NCBI RefSeq assembly: GCF_004135585.1 | Contig: NZ_CP035501.1 | Coordinates: 5,403,501 to 5,467,500, forward strand | DNA length: 64,000 bases | Source: Sphingosinicella sp. BN140058 | GTDB lineage: Bacteria; Pseudomonadota; Alphaproteobacteria; Sphingomonadales; Sphingomonadaceae | Direction of reading: 5' to 3' | Shown: positions 30,338 to 38,849 of the stretch, piece after piece | Layout: the number at the start of each line of letters is the position of its first letter | How positions within the stretch are numbered: the stretch's first letter is position 1 | Notes under the pieces: generated by a model | Databases searched by the model: none | What the model was told of the DNA's origin: nothing | The model's input: only the letters and a program-made list of their open reading frames with translations | Translations under genes and position numbers: made by a program

Positions 30338-30754
30338 ATGGTCGTCTTCAAGAAGCGCTTGACCCTTCGGGCCCAACAGCTGAGGCGCACCGCCACCGAG
30401 GCGGAGCAGAAGTTATGGACCGGCCTCCGGCAACGACAGCTCGGCGGCTTCAAGTTCAGTCGCCAGATGCCGATCGGCCCCTTCATCTGCGAGTTTCTGT
30501 GCCGCGAGACCCGTCTGGTGATCGAAGTGGACGGCGGGCAGCATGACGACCAGGCTGCGGCCGATGCATCCAGCACGCGCTATCTCGTGAGTAAGGGATC
30601 TCGGGTAATCCGTTTCTGGAACCACGACGTTCTTGGAAATACGGATGGCGTGCTCTCGGTGATCCTCGAAGCTCTGACCTCGGCCCCACCCCCAACCCCT
30701 CCCGCAAGCGGGAGGGGAGCAGAGACCGCCCGCCCCTACATGCCACAGCAATGA
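30338..30754 (+). CDS. DUF559 endonuclease-domain protein
   Basis: A 138-residue protein of the DUF559 (Vsr/PD-(D/E)XK-like) endonuclease superfamily. It has the helix LRRTATEAEQKLWTGLRQRQ and the core strands FKFSRQMPIGPFICEFLC and RLVIEVDGGQHDD, where E, D and H fit the nuclease active-site pattern, then VIRFWNHDVLGN. The residues PPPTPPASGRG near the C-terminus are encoded by the right inverted repeat, so the repeat is part of the coding sequence. The last residues come from host sequence, and the TGA overlaps the dnaG ATG (ATGA). The ATG follows a G-rich repeat end that may serve as ribosome binding site. Biological role unknown. Confidence 0.85.
   Translation: MVVFKKRLTLRAQQLRRTATEAEQKLWTGLRQRQLGGFKFSRQMPIGPFICEFLCRETRLVIEVDGGQHDDQAAADASSTRYLVSKGSRVIRFWNHDVLGNTDGVLSVILEALTSAPPPTPPASGRGAETARPYMPQQ
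30685..30719 (-). repeat. Right 35-bp inverted repeat of DUF559 unit
   Basis: Inverted copy of the left arm with one difference (T for C in the G-rich tail). It lies inside the 3' end of the DUF559 reading frame and carries the same 10-bp palindrome. Confidence 0.9.
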
Positions 30755-32655
30755 GCCTTTCCCCGCAATTCCTGGACGAGGTCCGTGCCCGGACCTCGCT
30801 GTCGACCGTGATCGGCCGGTCGGTGAAGCTGCAGAAGGCGGGACGCGAGTACAAAGCGTGCTGTCCATTCCACCAGGAGAAGACGCCGAGCTTCACGATC
30901 AACGACGAGAAGGGCTTCTACCATTGCTTCGGCTGCGGTGCGCACGGCGATGCGATCCGCTTCCTGACCGACGCGCGCGGGCTGCCGTTCATGGAGGCGG
31001 TGAAGGAGCTTGCGGATGCCGCCGGTCTCGAGGTGCCCGCGCCCGATCCGCGCGCCCAGCAGAAGGCCGAGCGCGCCGCCGGCTTGTACGACGTCGTCGA
31101 GGCGGCGCAGGCGTGGTTCGTCGCGCAATTGGGCTCGATCGAGGGCGCGCATGCTCGCGCCTATCTGCAGAAGCGCGGGCTTCGCGAGTCGACGATCGTC
31201 AAGTTCGGCTTCGGCTTCGCCCCCGACAGCCGCGGCAAGCTTCGCGAGGCGCTGAAACGGTTCGGCAACGAGGCCCTCGTCGAGACCGGGCTGCTGATCG
31301 CGCCCGAGGACGATCGTGAGCCTTACGATCGTTTTCGCGGGCGGCTGATGATCCCGATCCGCGACCAGCGCGGCCGCGTCATCGCGTTCGGCGGGCGGAT
31401 CCTCGGCGATGGCGAGCCTAAATACCTGAACTCGCCGGAAACTCCGCTCTTCGACAAGGGCCGAACCCTCTACAATCTCGACAAAGCGGGTCCGGCGAGC
31501 CGCGCGGCGCGCAGGATCGTCGTCGTCGAAGGCTATCTCGACGTCATCGCGCTCGATCAGGCGGGCATCGGCGAGGCCGTGGCGCCGCTCGGCACCGCGC
31601 TCACCGAAGGACAATTGGACCGGATCTGGAAGCTCTCCCCTGCGCCGATCCTGTGCTTCGACGGGGATTCGGCCGGCCAGAAGGCCTCGGTTCGGGCGGC
31701 GCTCCGCGCGCTTCCCAATGCCGGACCGGGCCGCTCGCTCGGCTTCGTCACGCTTCCCGCCGGCCAGGATCCCGACGATCTGGTCCGCGCCAAGGGCCGT
31801 GATGCGCTGGAGGCGCTGCTCGCGGCACCGGAGCCGCTGGTGGATCGGGTCTGGCGCCATGAAATCACGGCCGAACCGCTGACCACGCCCGAAGAGCGCG
31901 CCGGGCTCAAGCAGCGCCTGTTCGATCTCCTCGGCAGCATCGGCGATGCCAATGTGCGCGAACAATATCGCGCCGAACTCCTCCGCCGCTTCGACGAGTT
32001 GACCCGGCCCCAGCGCCCGCAGCGCGACCAGGGCCGCCCGCCCTATCAGAGTGGCGGCGGACGGTTTCAGCCCGGACGCCCCCAGAGCGGGCGTTTCGGG
32101 AACGGCCGCTTTCAGAACGGCCGCTTCGGCTTCGTACGGCCGGTCTCCGAGCAGGCGAAATCCGTGGCGAACGGGGGTCTTGATCCGCGCTGGCTGCGCG
32201 CGGTGCTTGCCGGCCTCGTCCGCCACCCCGAGGTGATCGCCGCCCATTCGGAGGCGGTCGCGGCGCTTCCCATCGTCGAGGCAAATGCTGTACGATTGCG
32301 CGATTCGCTTCTATCGGCAGCCCTGCTCCACGGCGAACTTGATCAGGAGCGCCTAAATACCATATTGATCGACGAAGGTGTGGCGCCTCTTGCCGAGGCG
32401 CTCCGCCAGGAGAGAGGACTAGCCTTTTCCTTCACCCGCCGCGATGTCGACCCGGAACGTGCGCAACGCGATCTCGTTCTGGTGATCGACACATTGGCGG
32501 CTCAGCCCGGTATCGAAACCGCCTTGGCGGCGGCGACCGAATGGCTGAAGGAATCGGGGGACGAGGCCGCCTTTCAGGAGCAGCAGCGGCTCCGGATGGC
32601 GCGGGACGAGGCGGAAAAGCAGCTTGCGGCCCTGGTCGAGGGGGAAGCGAGTTGA
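30751..32655 (+). CDS. dnaG: DNA primase
   Basis: Makes RNA primers for replication. The 634-residue protein has the CHC2 zinc finger (CCPFHQEKTPSF...YHCFGCG, residues ~37-65), the RNA polymerase core with the Toprim motif VVVEGYLDVIAL near residue 255, and the C-terminal helicase-binding domain. Between them (about residues 431-466) is an unusual linker repeating GRF-type units (SGRFGNGRFQNGRFGF). Its ATG overlaps the stop of the DUF559 gene, so translation may now be coupled to that gene. rpoD follows after 20 bp. Confidence 0.97.
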   Translation: MSLSPQFLDEVRARTSLSTVIGRSVKLQKAGREYKACCPFHQEKTPSFTINDEKGFYHCFGCGAHGDAIRFLTDARGLPFMEAVKELADAAGLEVPAPDPRAQQKAERAAGLYDVVEAAQAWFVAQLGSIEGAHARAYLQKRGLRESTIVKFGFGFAPDSRGKLREALKRFGNEALVETGLLIAPEDDREPYDRFRGRLMIPIRDQRGRVIAFGGRILGDGEPKYLNSPETPLFDKGRTLYNLDKAGPASRAARRIVVVEGYLDVIALDQAGIGEAVAPLGTALTEGQLDRIWKLSPAPILCFDGDSAGQKASVRAALRALPNAGPGRSLGFVTLPAGQDPDDLVRAKGRDALEALLAAPEPLVDRVWRHEITAEPLTTPEERAGLKQRLFDLLGSIGDANVREQYRAELLRRFDELTRPQRPQRDQGRPPYQSGGGRFQPGRPQSGRFGNGRFQNGRFGFVRPVSEQAKSVANGGLDPRWLRAVLAGLVRHPEVIAAHSEAVAALPIVEANAVRLRDSLLSAALLHGELDQERLNTILIDEGVAPLAEALRQERGLAFSFTRRDVDPERAQRDLVLVIDTLAAQPGIETALAAATEWLKESGDEAAFQEQQRLRMARDEAEKQLAALVEGEAS

Positions 32656-32675
32656 GACAGGAACAAGGCTTTTAA

Positions 32676-34715
32676 ATGGCGAAGACGAACACGGCGGTCG
32701 ATGCGGAAGACAAGCAGGACGGGGGCGATGCTCCGCTGATCGACCTCAACGAAGCTTCGATCAAGAAGCTGCTCGCCCGCGCCAAGAAGCGCGGCGTGAT
32801 CACCTATGACGAGCTCAACGAGGCGCTGCCGCAGGACCAGATGTCCTCCGAGCAGATCGAGGACATCATGTCCGCGCTCAGCGAAATGGGCGTCAACATC
32901 GTCGAGAATGACGACAGCGACGATGAGGATTCCTCCTCGTCGTCCGAATCCGACTCCGACGGCGGCATCGACGAGCAGGACGGCAGCGACGGCGAGCGCT
33001 TCGTCATCGAGAAGAAGAAGGAAACCGTCGACCGGACCGACGATCCGGTGCGCATGTACCTGCGCGAGATGGGCGCCGTCGAACTGCTTTCCCGCGAAGG
33101 CGAGATCGCGATCGCGAAGCGCATCGAGGCCGGCCGCGACACCATGATCTGGGGTCTTTGCGAGAGCCCGATCACCTTCAACGCGATCATCGAATGGTCG
33201 AACGCCCTCAACGAGGGACACATGCAGCTGCGCGAGATCCTCGATCTCGACGCAATGCTGTCCAAGGGCCCCACGCCCGAGCAGGTCGAAGGCGTCGAGG
33301 AAGGCGCCGACGGCGAGATCAGCGAGGCCGCCGCAGGTCCTTCCTTCAAGGAGGAAGAGGACGTCGAGGAGGTCACCGAGGAAGAGGACGAGGACGGCAA
33401 CCCGGTTGCGCGCCGCGAGAACCAGTTCGAGGAGGACGAGGAGGACAACACCCTCTCGCTCGCCCAGATGGAAGAGACGCTGAAGCCGCAGGCGCTCGAG
33501 CGCTTCGCGCGGATCACCGATCTCTACAAGAAGTTCGCCGGCCTTCAGACCTCGCGGATGGAGGCGATGAGCGCCGGCCAGGCCTTCCCGGGCGGCAACG
33601 AGACCCGGTATCAGGAGCTGCGCGAGCAGCTCACCGCCGAGGTCGAGAGCGTTCAGTTCCACAACGCCAAGATCGAGTATCTGGTCGACCAGCTCTACAG
33701 CTACAACCGGCGCCTGACTGCGCTCGGCGGCCAGATGCTGCGTCTGGCCGAGCGCCACAAGGTGCCGCGGCGCTCGTTCCTCGATGCCTATATGGGCCAT
33801 GAGCTCGACGAGGGCTGGACGGAGCGGGTCTGCAATCTGGACAAGAAGTGGAATGCATTCTGTTCCACCGAATCCTCGGCGATCGAGCGCATCCGCACCG
33901 AGATCGCCGAGATCGCCCAGGCCACCGGCATGAGCCTTGCCGAGTTCCGGCGGATCGTGAACCAGGTGCAGAAGGGCGAGCGCGAAGCGCGGATCGCGAA
34001 GAAGGAGATGGTCGAGGCCAATCTCCGTCTCGTCATCTCGATCGCCAAGAAATACACCAATCGGGGCCTTCAGTTCCTGGATCTCATCCAGGAAGGCAAT
34101 ATCGGCCTGATGAAGGCGGTCGATAAGTTCGAATATCGCCGCGGCTACAAATTCTCGACCTATGCGACCTGGTGGATCCGGCAGGCGATCACCCGCTCGA
34201 TCGCCGATCAGGCGCGGACGATCCGTATCCCGGTTCACATGATCGAGACGATCAACAAGCTCGTCCGCACGTCGCGCCAGATCCTGCACGAAATCGGCCG
34301 CGAGCCGACTCCGGAGGAGCTTGCCGAGCGTCTGTCGATGCCGCTCGAGAAGGTTCGCAAGGTGATGAAGATCGCCAAGGAACCGATCAGCCTCGAGACG
34401 CCGATCGGCGACGAAGAGGATTCGCACCTCGGCGACTTCATCGAGGACAAGAATGCGATCATCCCGGTCGACGCGGCGATCCAGGCGAACCTCAAGGAGA
34501 CGGTGACCCGGGTGCTCGCCTCGCTGACGCCGCGCGAAGAGCGCGTTCTGCGCATGCGCTTCGGCATCGGCATGAACACCGATCACACGCTCGAGGAAGT
34601 CGGCCAGCAATTCTCGGTCACCCGCGAACGCATCCGCCAGATCGAGGCGAAGGCGCTGCGCAAGCTCAAGCATCCGTCGCGCTCGCGCAAGATGCGCAGC
34701 TTCCTCGATCAGTAA
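32676..34715 (+). CDS. rpoD: RNA polymerase sigma factor RpoD (sigma-70)
   Basis: Primary sigma factor of 679 residues. Region 1.1 is N-terminal ([20 protein letters not shown]), followed by an acidic Ser/Asp tract. Region 1.2 starts at [11 protein letters not shown] (near 122), and the non-conserved region contains a Glu/Asp-rich stretch near 220-265. Regions 2.3-2.4 contain [14 protein letters not shown] (near 495), then region 3, and region 4.2 has the HTH ending in [18 protein letters not shown] (near 650). It closes the yqeY-dnaG-rpoD cluster and is followed by a strong terminator. No defect is seen. Confidence 0.97.
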   Translation: MAKTNTAVDAEDKQDGGDAPLIDLNEASIKKLLARAKKRGVITYDELNEALPQDQMSSEQIEDIMSALSEMGVNIVENDDSDDEDSSSSSESDSDGGIDEQDGSDGERFVIEKKKETVDRTDDPVRMYLREMGAVELLSREGEIAIAKRIEAGRDTMIWGLCESPITFNAIIEWSNALNEGHMQLREILDLDAMLSKGPTPEQVEGVEEGADGEISEAAAGPSFKEEEDVEEVTEEEDEDGNPVARRENQFEEDEEDNTLSLAQMEETLKPQALERFARITDLYKKFAGLQTSRMEAMSAGQAFPGGNETRYQELREQLTAEVESVQFHNAKIEYLVDQLYSYNRRLTALGGQMLRLAERHKVPRRSFLDAYMGHELDEGWTERVCNLDKKWNAFCSTESSAIERIRTEIAEIAQATGMSLAEFRRIVNQVQKGEREARIAKKEMVEANLRLVISIAKKYTNRGLQFLDLIQEGNIGLMKAVDKFEYRRGYKFSTYATWWIRQAITRSIADQARTIRIPVHMIETINKLVRTSRQILHEIGREPTPEELAERLSMPLEKVRKVMKIAKEPISLETPIGDEEDSHLGDFIEDKNAIIPVDAAIQANLKETVTRVLASLTPREERVLRMRFGIGMNTDHTLEEVGQQFSVTRERIRQIEAKALRKLKHPSRSRKMRSFLDQ

Positions 34716-34736
34716 GATCTGGCCGCCAAGCTGTTG

Positions 34737-34767
34737 AAAAGCCCCTCCCTTCGCGGAGGGGCTTTTT
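34737..34767 (+). terminator. Rho-independent terminator of rpoD
   Basis: A 12-bp stem (AAAAGCCCCTCC with GGAGGGGCTTTT), a 6-nt loop and T5, located 22 bp after the rpoD stop. Confidence 0.92.
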
Positions 34768-34896
34768 GTTTGTGCCCGCCCCGACCTCGTGGAAAACCGC
34801 AACATCCCTAACGCGGCATAAACCTCGTTTTTACGGCATTGATATAGGTCGGGCGCGTAGAAGGACGTTCGAAACCGTTCGGGAAGGCACAGGGAC

Positions 34897-35568
34897 ATGG
34901 CAACAGCTTCGCTCGGCATGGCAAGAGCCGCCCAGATCGGGCAGCTGCTGATCGCGTCCGTCGAGGACGATGGCAGCGCCTCGCACCCCTGGTGCGGCAA
35001 TCCCGATCTGCTTCGCGGCGAGGACAGCGCGCGCAGCCTTTCGGATCTCATCCATTATCTGTGCACGCTGCACGGCCGCTATCCCGGCGTCATCGACCAT
35101 GCCTCGACGCGAGCGGTGGAGCCGGCCTCGCGCGCCTGGCTGGCGCAGGCGACCTATGCGTTTGCAGGGGAGCGCGCTTATCTCGCGCGTCTCGCCGTGG
35201 CCGCCGGGCCCGTTCCCAGCACGCCCGGGACGGCAGGCACCGACTCGACGATCATCGCCCAGCGCCATGCGATGGAGATGCTCGCGCAGTCGGAACGGCA
35301 TGGCTGCGCGCTCGGTACCGCAATGGCGATCGTACTCGATTGGGCGCAGGTGCGCACGGTGCTCGATGCGGCGGCGATCCGCTTCGGTGTCGAGCCGCCG
35401 CCCTATATGGCCGGCGACGTCGGCACCGTGGCGACGCTCGCCGACGCCTTTGCCGGCAGCGCCGCGGTTCAGCGCGCCTTGCTGTTCGGCGCGCAACAGG
35501 TCCTGCTCCAGCACCGCGGCCTTTGGGACGTGCTCGAAGCCCGTCACGAGGCTCGGCGCGCGGGCTGA
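34897..35568 (+). CDS. Hypothetical helical protein (DUF6975-like)
   Basis: A 223-residue soluble protein that is mostly helical and Ala-rich, without a signal peptide. Noticeable pieces are LSDLIHYLCTLHGRYPGVIDHAS, AQRHAMEMLAQSERHGCALGTAMAIVLDW and ALLFGAQQVLLQHRGLWDVLEARHEAR. I associate this pattern with DUF6975, a sphingomonad-restricted family of unknown function, but only tentatively. AGGGAC precedes the ATG. It stands alone between rpoD and the MoxR gene; 181 bp upstream hold the rpoD terminator and presumably its promoter. Confidence 0.75.
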   Translation: MATASLGMARAAQIGQLLIASVEDDGSASHPWCGNPDLLRGEDSARSLSDLIHYLCTLHGRYPGVIDHASTRAVEPASRAWLAQATYAFAGERAYLARLAVAAGPVPSTPGTAGTDSTIIAQRHAMEMLAQSERHGCALGTAMAIVLDWAQVRTVLDAAAIRFGVEPPPYMAGDVGTVATLADAFAGSAAVQRALLFGAQQVLLQHRGLWDVLEARHEARRAG

Positions 35569-35667
35569 CCCGCTTCGGGTCCGCCGGGCTGATCCGGCTC
35601 GGCTCCGCTTGCCGCCGCAGCGCCCCTCCCCTATCGCGTGCGGCTTACGTAAGCGGAAAGGGCAGGC

Positions 35668-36513
35668 ATGCGTTTCGAGGGCACTGACGATTATGTCGCC
35701 ACCGACGATCTCAAGGTCGCCGTCAACGCTGCGGTGACGCTGCGGCGCCCGCTTCTGGTCAAGGGGGAGCCCGGCACCGGCAAGACGGTGCTCGCCCACG
35801 AAATCGCCAGGGCCGTCGGGGCGCCGCTGATCGAGTGGCATGTCAAGTCGACCACCAAGGCGCATCAGGGCCTCTACGAATATGATGCGGTCGCGCGGCT
35901 CCGCGACGGGCAGCTCGGCGATCCGCGGGTGCACGACATCGCCAATTACATCCGCCGCGGCAAATTGTGGGACGCCTTCACCAGTCCGGCCCTGCCCGTG
36001 CTGCTGATCGATGAGATCGACAAGGCCGACATCGAATTCCCCAACGATCTCCTCCAGGAACTCGATCGGATGGAATTCCACGTCTACGAGACCGGCGAGA
36101 CGGTGAAGGCGGCCGAGCGGCCGATCGTGGTCATCACCTCCAACAACGAGAAGGAGCTGCCCGACGCCTTCCTGCGGCGCTGCTTCTTTCACTATATCAA
36201 GTTCCCGGATCGCGAGACGATGCAGGCGATCATCGACGTCCATTTCCCTGGCATCCAGAAGCTGCTCGTCGGCAGGGCGCTCGACATCTTCTACCAGGTT
36301 CGCGACGTGCCCGGCATCAAGAAGAAGCCGTCGACCAGCGAGTTGCTCGACTGGCTGAAGCTGCTTCTCCACGAAGACATGCCGCTTGAAGTGCTGCAGT
36401 CGCGCGACCCCGCCAAGGCGATCCCGCCCCTGCACGGCGCGCTGCTCAAGAACGAGCAGGACATCATGCTGTTCGAGCGGCTTGCCTTCATGGCACGACG
36501 GCCCGGTACCTAG
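35668..36513 (+). CDS. MoxR family AAA+ ATPase
   Basis: A 281-residue AAA+ ATPase. Walker A is KGEPGTGKTVLAHE (near residue 32), Walker B is VLLIDEIDKADIEF (near 112), and sensor 1 is in VVITSNNEKELPDAFLRRC, with a C-terminal helical lid domain. It belongs to the MoxR/CoxD-type group that remodels or matures partner proteins, usually with a von Willebrand factor A-domain protein encoded next door. No such partner follows here: the next gene encodes an unrelated secreted protein. Start ATG has AAAGGGCAGG upstream. Confidence 0.9.
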   Translation: MRFEGTDDYVATDDLKVAVNAAVTLRRPLLVKGEPGTGKTVLAHEIARAVGAPLIEWHVKSTTKAHQGLYEYDAVARLRDGQLGDPRVHDIANYIRRGKLWDAFTSPALPVLLIDEIDKADIEFPNDLLQELDRMEFHVYETGETVKAAERPIVVITSNNEKELPDAFLRRCFFHYIKFPDRETMQAIIDVHFPGIQKLLVGRALDIFYQVRDVPGIKKKPSTSELLDWLKLLLHEDMPLEVLQSRDPAKAIPPLHGALLKNEQDIMLFERLAFMARRPGT

Positions 36514-36566
36514 CGCAGGCTTGCCGACCAGGGAGAAGGGTGAGATGCTTCCCGGAATGGGGCCTC

Positions 36567-37700
36567 ATGCGACACACTCTCCTCACGCTTGCAGCCCTGC
36601 TGTGGGCATCGGCAACGCCGCTGGCGGCGCAAGCCACCGGGCAGCAGGCGCAAGCCAAGTCGGAGTGGCTGATCTCGGAGCGCACGGCGCTTCTCAAGCT
36701 CGCAGGCGTCGGCTTCCCGACGGAACCGGGCGGACTGGCAATCACCGACACGAGGGACTTCAGCCATCCCGGCGAAGCCATCGACGCTGCAATCCTCTAC
36801 GAATCGGGCGATCGGCAGGTCTTCGCGACAGCCTATGTCTATCTGCCTGGCCTCGCCCACAGCGGAATCGCGGCGTTGGCCACCGACTGGTCGATCCGAA
36901 GCAACTCCACCAGCCCGGTCCAGGCATTGGGCTCCAGCGACATTCGCGTCGCCGGGGTCGAAGGAGCCGCCATCCGGACGGCTTACGACCGTTATCGTGG
37001 CACATTGACCAGCCGGGCCGGATTCGTGAAGGCAGGGCGATACCTGGTCAAGCTTCGGGTCAGCGGCCCGGAGGCGCGTCGGAAGGATGTCGATGCCGCG
37101 TTCGACGATCTAGCTGCGGGCATCCAGGTCGGGTCGGACAAGTTCGTCTACCCTGCAGCACCTGTCGCGGTAGGACCCTGCGCAACTGCCGAGACGCCGA
37201 AAGCTGCCAGGCGGAAGCCCGCCTCAAGCGCGGAAGTCGCTGCGCTGGCACTCTTCGCTACCTTCGACGGTAGCGGGATGATCGCCAGGGAGGTGGCCGG
37301 CGGAACGACGCCCCTGCCCTCTCGCGTGCCCACGTCCCTGTGCAGCGCGAAGCTTTCGAGCGGTCACCTCGTTCTGCGGGCGGAACCTGGGCCGGCCGCT
37401 GCGTTCGAGGGACGGACGCGGCTCCTCGTTATCCTGTCTGATGGTGGCGAGATGCTTGAAGTCGTCGAAACCGCGAATTTTGGACATGTGATGCTTCATC
37501 ACCGGATCGGCGGAACCGCCATTCTTTCCGCGTGGGATGGCGTACCGGCCAACGATCAGATCGAGCGGATGCTGACGGGTGCCGATCGGGACGCGACGAA
37601 AGTGCTGGCGACGGTTGTGCTGCGCCCGGACAAAGGCGCCGAGATCAACATCGCGGTGCCGCCCGATCCTCGGCTGCCGCGCGATCACGGGACGCGCTGA
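36567..37700 (+). CDS. Exported hypothetical protein
   Basis: A 377-residue protein with a classical signal peptide (MRHTLLTLAALLWASATPLAAQA) and no further membrane helix, so probably periplasmic. I recognise no domain. A Cys-containing segment (GPCATAETPKAARRKP) separates an N-terminal part with many beta-like strands from a C-terminal half carrying FATFDGSGMIAREV, LLVILSDGGEMLEVVE and IEINIAVPPDP-like strands. A GTG 27 bp upstream has a better ribosome site but would put nine polar residues before the signal peptide, so 36567 is chosen. Spacing of 53 bp from the MoxR gene allows cotranscription. Confidence 0.78.
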   Translation: MRHTLLTLAALLWASATPLAAQATGQQAQAKSEWLISERTALLKLAGVGFPTEPGGLAITDTRDFSHPGEAIDAAILYESGDRQVFATAYVYLPGLAHSGIAALATDWSIRSNSTSPVQALGSSDIRVAGVEGAAIRTAYDRYRGTLTSRAGFVKAGRYLVKLRVSGPEARRKDVDAAFDDLAAGIQVGSDKFVYPAAPVAVGPCATAETPKAARRKPASSAEVAALALFATFDGSGMIAREVAGGTTPLPSRVPTSLCSAKLSSGHLVLRAEPGPAAAFEGRTRLLVILSDGGEMLEVVETANFGHVMLHHRIGGTAILSAWDGVPANDQIERMLTGADRDATKVLATVVLRPDKGAEINIAVPPDPRLPRDHGTR

Positions 37701-37706
37701 TCCGCT

Positions 37707-38228
37707 TCAATCCGGCGCGCGCCGGAACAGCAGAATGGGTTCGCCGCGATAGCTTGCCTCTTCCCTGGAGTGGAAGCCGGCCTTCTCCGCCACGCGGATG
37801 GAAGGCGCATTGGCGGGATCGATGATCGCGACGATCTCGCGGCCGGGGAGTTCGCGGCGCGCCCAGTCGAGCGCTGCGGCGACGGCTTCGGAGGCGATGC
37901 CCTGGCCATGCGTCTCGGGGGCAAGGACCCAGCCCATTTCGGGCATGTTCTCGATCGACGGCTCGAGGTCGCGCTTGAAATCCGCAAAGCCGACCTGGCC
38001 GATGAAGGCATTATCGGAGCGCCGCTCGATGGCCCAATAGCCGTAGCCGACCAGGGCCCACAGCCCGGCCCCGGAAAGCAGCCTGCGCCAGCTTTCCTCG
38101 CGACCGAAGGTCTTGCCGCCGAGGTGGCGGACGAAATCGGGGTCGCCCAGCATCCTTGCATGGGCTTCGAGGTCGCTCTCGCGGAACGATCGCAGGCGCA
38201 GCCGCGCGGTCTCGACGATCGGGACCAC
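37707..38228 (-). CDS. GNAT family N-acetyltransferase
   Basis: A 173-residue acetyltransferase of the RimJ/RimL type: ETARLRLRSFRESDLEAHARML at the start, the acetyl-CoA-binding loop in GWVLAPETHGQGIASEAVAAALDW (Q/RxxGxG/A variant HGQGIA), and NAPSIRVAEKAGFHSREE near the end. The substrate is unknown; similar enzymes acetylate protein N-termini or small molecules. The GTG at 38228 is the only good start after the rpmE stop, 18 bp upstream, so the two genes are probably cotranscribed. Confidence 0.87.
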   Translation of the reverse strand: MVPIVETARLRLRSFRESDLEAHARMLGDPDFVRHLGGKTFGREESWRRLLSGAGLWALVGYGYWAIERRSDNAFIGQVGFADFKRDLEPSIENMPEMGWVLAPETHGQGIASEAVAAALDWARRELPGREIVAIIDPANAPSIRVAEKAGFHSREEASYRGEPILLFRRAPD

Positions 38229-38245
38229 GCGGCCGACGACCGATC

Positions 38246-38479
38246 TTACTTGCGGTTGCCGAGCGAAAGGCCACCGAAGCGCTTGTTGAAGCGCGCGACC
38301 TGACCGCCCTGATCGAGCACGCGACCGGTATTGCCTGTCCAGGCCGGGTGAACCTTGGGATCGATGTCGAGCTGAAGCGTGTCGCCTTCCTTGCCCCAGG
38401 TAGAGCGCGTCTCGAACACGGTGCCGTCGGTCATCTGCACCTTGATCATGTGGTAATCGGGATGGGTATCGGCTTTCAT
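38246..38479 (-). CDS. rpmE: 50S ribosomal protein L31
   Basis: A 77-residue L31 with [36 protein letters not shown] and [12 protein letters not shown]. It lacks the CxxC zinc ligands of the zinc-binding L31 form, so it is the zinc-free type. Start ATG at 38479; the long upstream in-frame extension has no similarity to L31. It is transcribed from a promoter that overlaps the start of the cobalamin riboswitch region on the other strand. Confidence 0.94.
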   Translation of the reverse strand: MKADTHPDYHMIKVQMTDGTVFETRSTWGKEGDTLQLDIDPKVHPAWTGNTGRVLDQGGQVARFNKRFGGLSLGNRK

Positions 38480-38538
38480 CGTCTTGATATTCCTTGGGGT
38501 TTGGCTGGTTCCGACCAGCCTCATGGAAGGCGGTGCGG

Positions 38539-38567
38539 CATGTAGCCAAAAGCGGACGAATTGACAA
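38539..38567 (-). promoter_or_regulatory. rpmE promoter
   Basis: Minus strand TTGTCA (38567-38562), a 17-bp spacer and TACATG (38544-38539), about 60 bp before the rpmE ATG. On the plus strand the same bases read TTGACA (38561-38566), a possible -35 box for the riboswitch transcript. Confidence 0.5.
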
Positions 38568-38598
38568 GATATGGGGGCGCCGACTAGCGCCTGTGCCA

Positions 38599-38745
38599 GC
38601 GAAGGTGCCGCGCCCCGCAAAGGACGCGGTGAAAATGGGAAGCCGGTGGAAGACCGGCGCTGTACCCGCAACTGTGAACGGCGAGCCCCGATCCGCAAAG
38701 GATCGGATCCGGCGTCGACCCTTGAGCCAGGAGACCTGCCTTCGC
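38599..38745 (+). promoter_or_regulatory. Cobalamin riboswitch
   Basis: Class-defining parts are all present: the P1 stem GCGAAGG (38599-38605) with CCTTCGC (38739-38745), the core GGTGAAAATGGGAAGCCGGTG (38628 on) with the GACCGGCGCTGTACCCGCAACTGTGA segment, and the B12 box GAGCCAGGAGACCTGCC (38724-38740). Adenosylcobalamin binding is expected to shut down the btu operon downstream. 104 nt separate it from the start codon, including a TTCGCCG/CGGCGAA hairpin and the AAAGGAGG ribosome site (38837-38844). The rest of the 370-bp gap holds only the divergent promoters. Confidence 0.95.
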
Positions 38746-38849
38746 CCTGTCGTCCGCAACGCGCCGGGAGCTGCGCGCTGCGCGGCACTTCGCCGATCGC
38801 GGCGAATGCCTCCGAGACGACATTTTCGTCGTTATTAAAGGAGGTTAGC

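Larger units (their letters stand above)
30303..30719 (+). mobile_element. Candidate minimal element: DUF559 gene between 35-bp inverted repeats
   Basis: A 417-bp unit made of inverted 35-bp ends and one nuclease-like gene. It lies 9 bp after the yqeY stop and 31 bp before the dnaG start. I see no clear target-site duplication and no transposase. Mobility is an inference from the terminal repeats, the internal nuclease and the insertion between two normally adjacent genes. Confidence 0.45.

Noticed and set aside
30294..30730. Target-site duplication around the DUF559 unit
   Set aside because: The bases outside the two arms show no convincing direct repeat, so I do not claim a transposition footprint.
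32574..35051. 825-codon minus-strand frame opposite rpoD
   Set aside because: Antisense shadow that spans rpoD and its terminator; composition follows the complementary strand.
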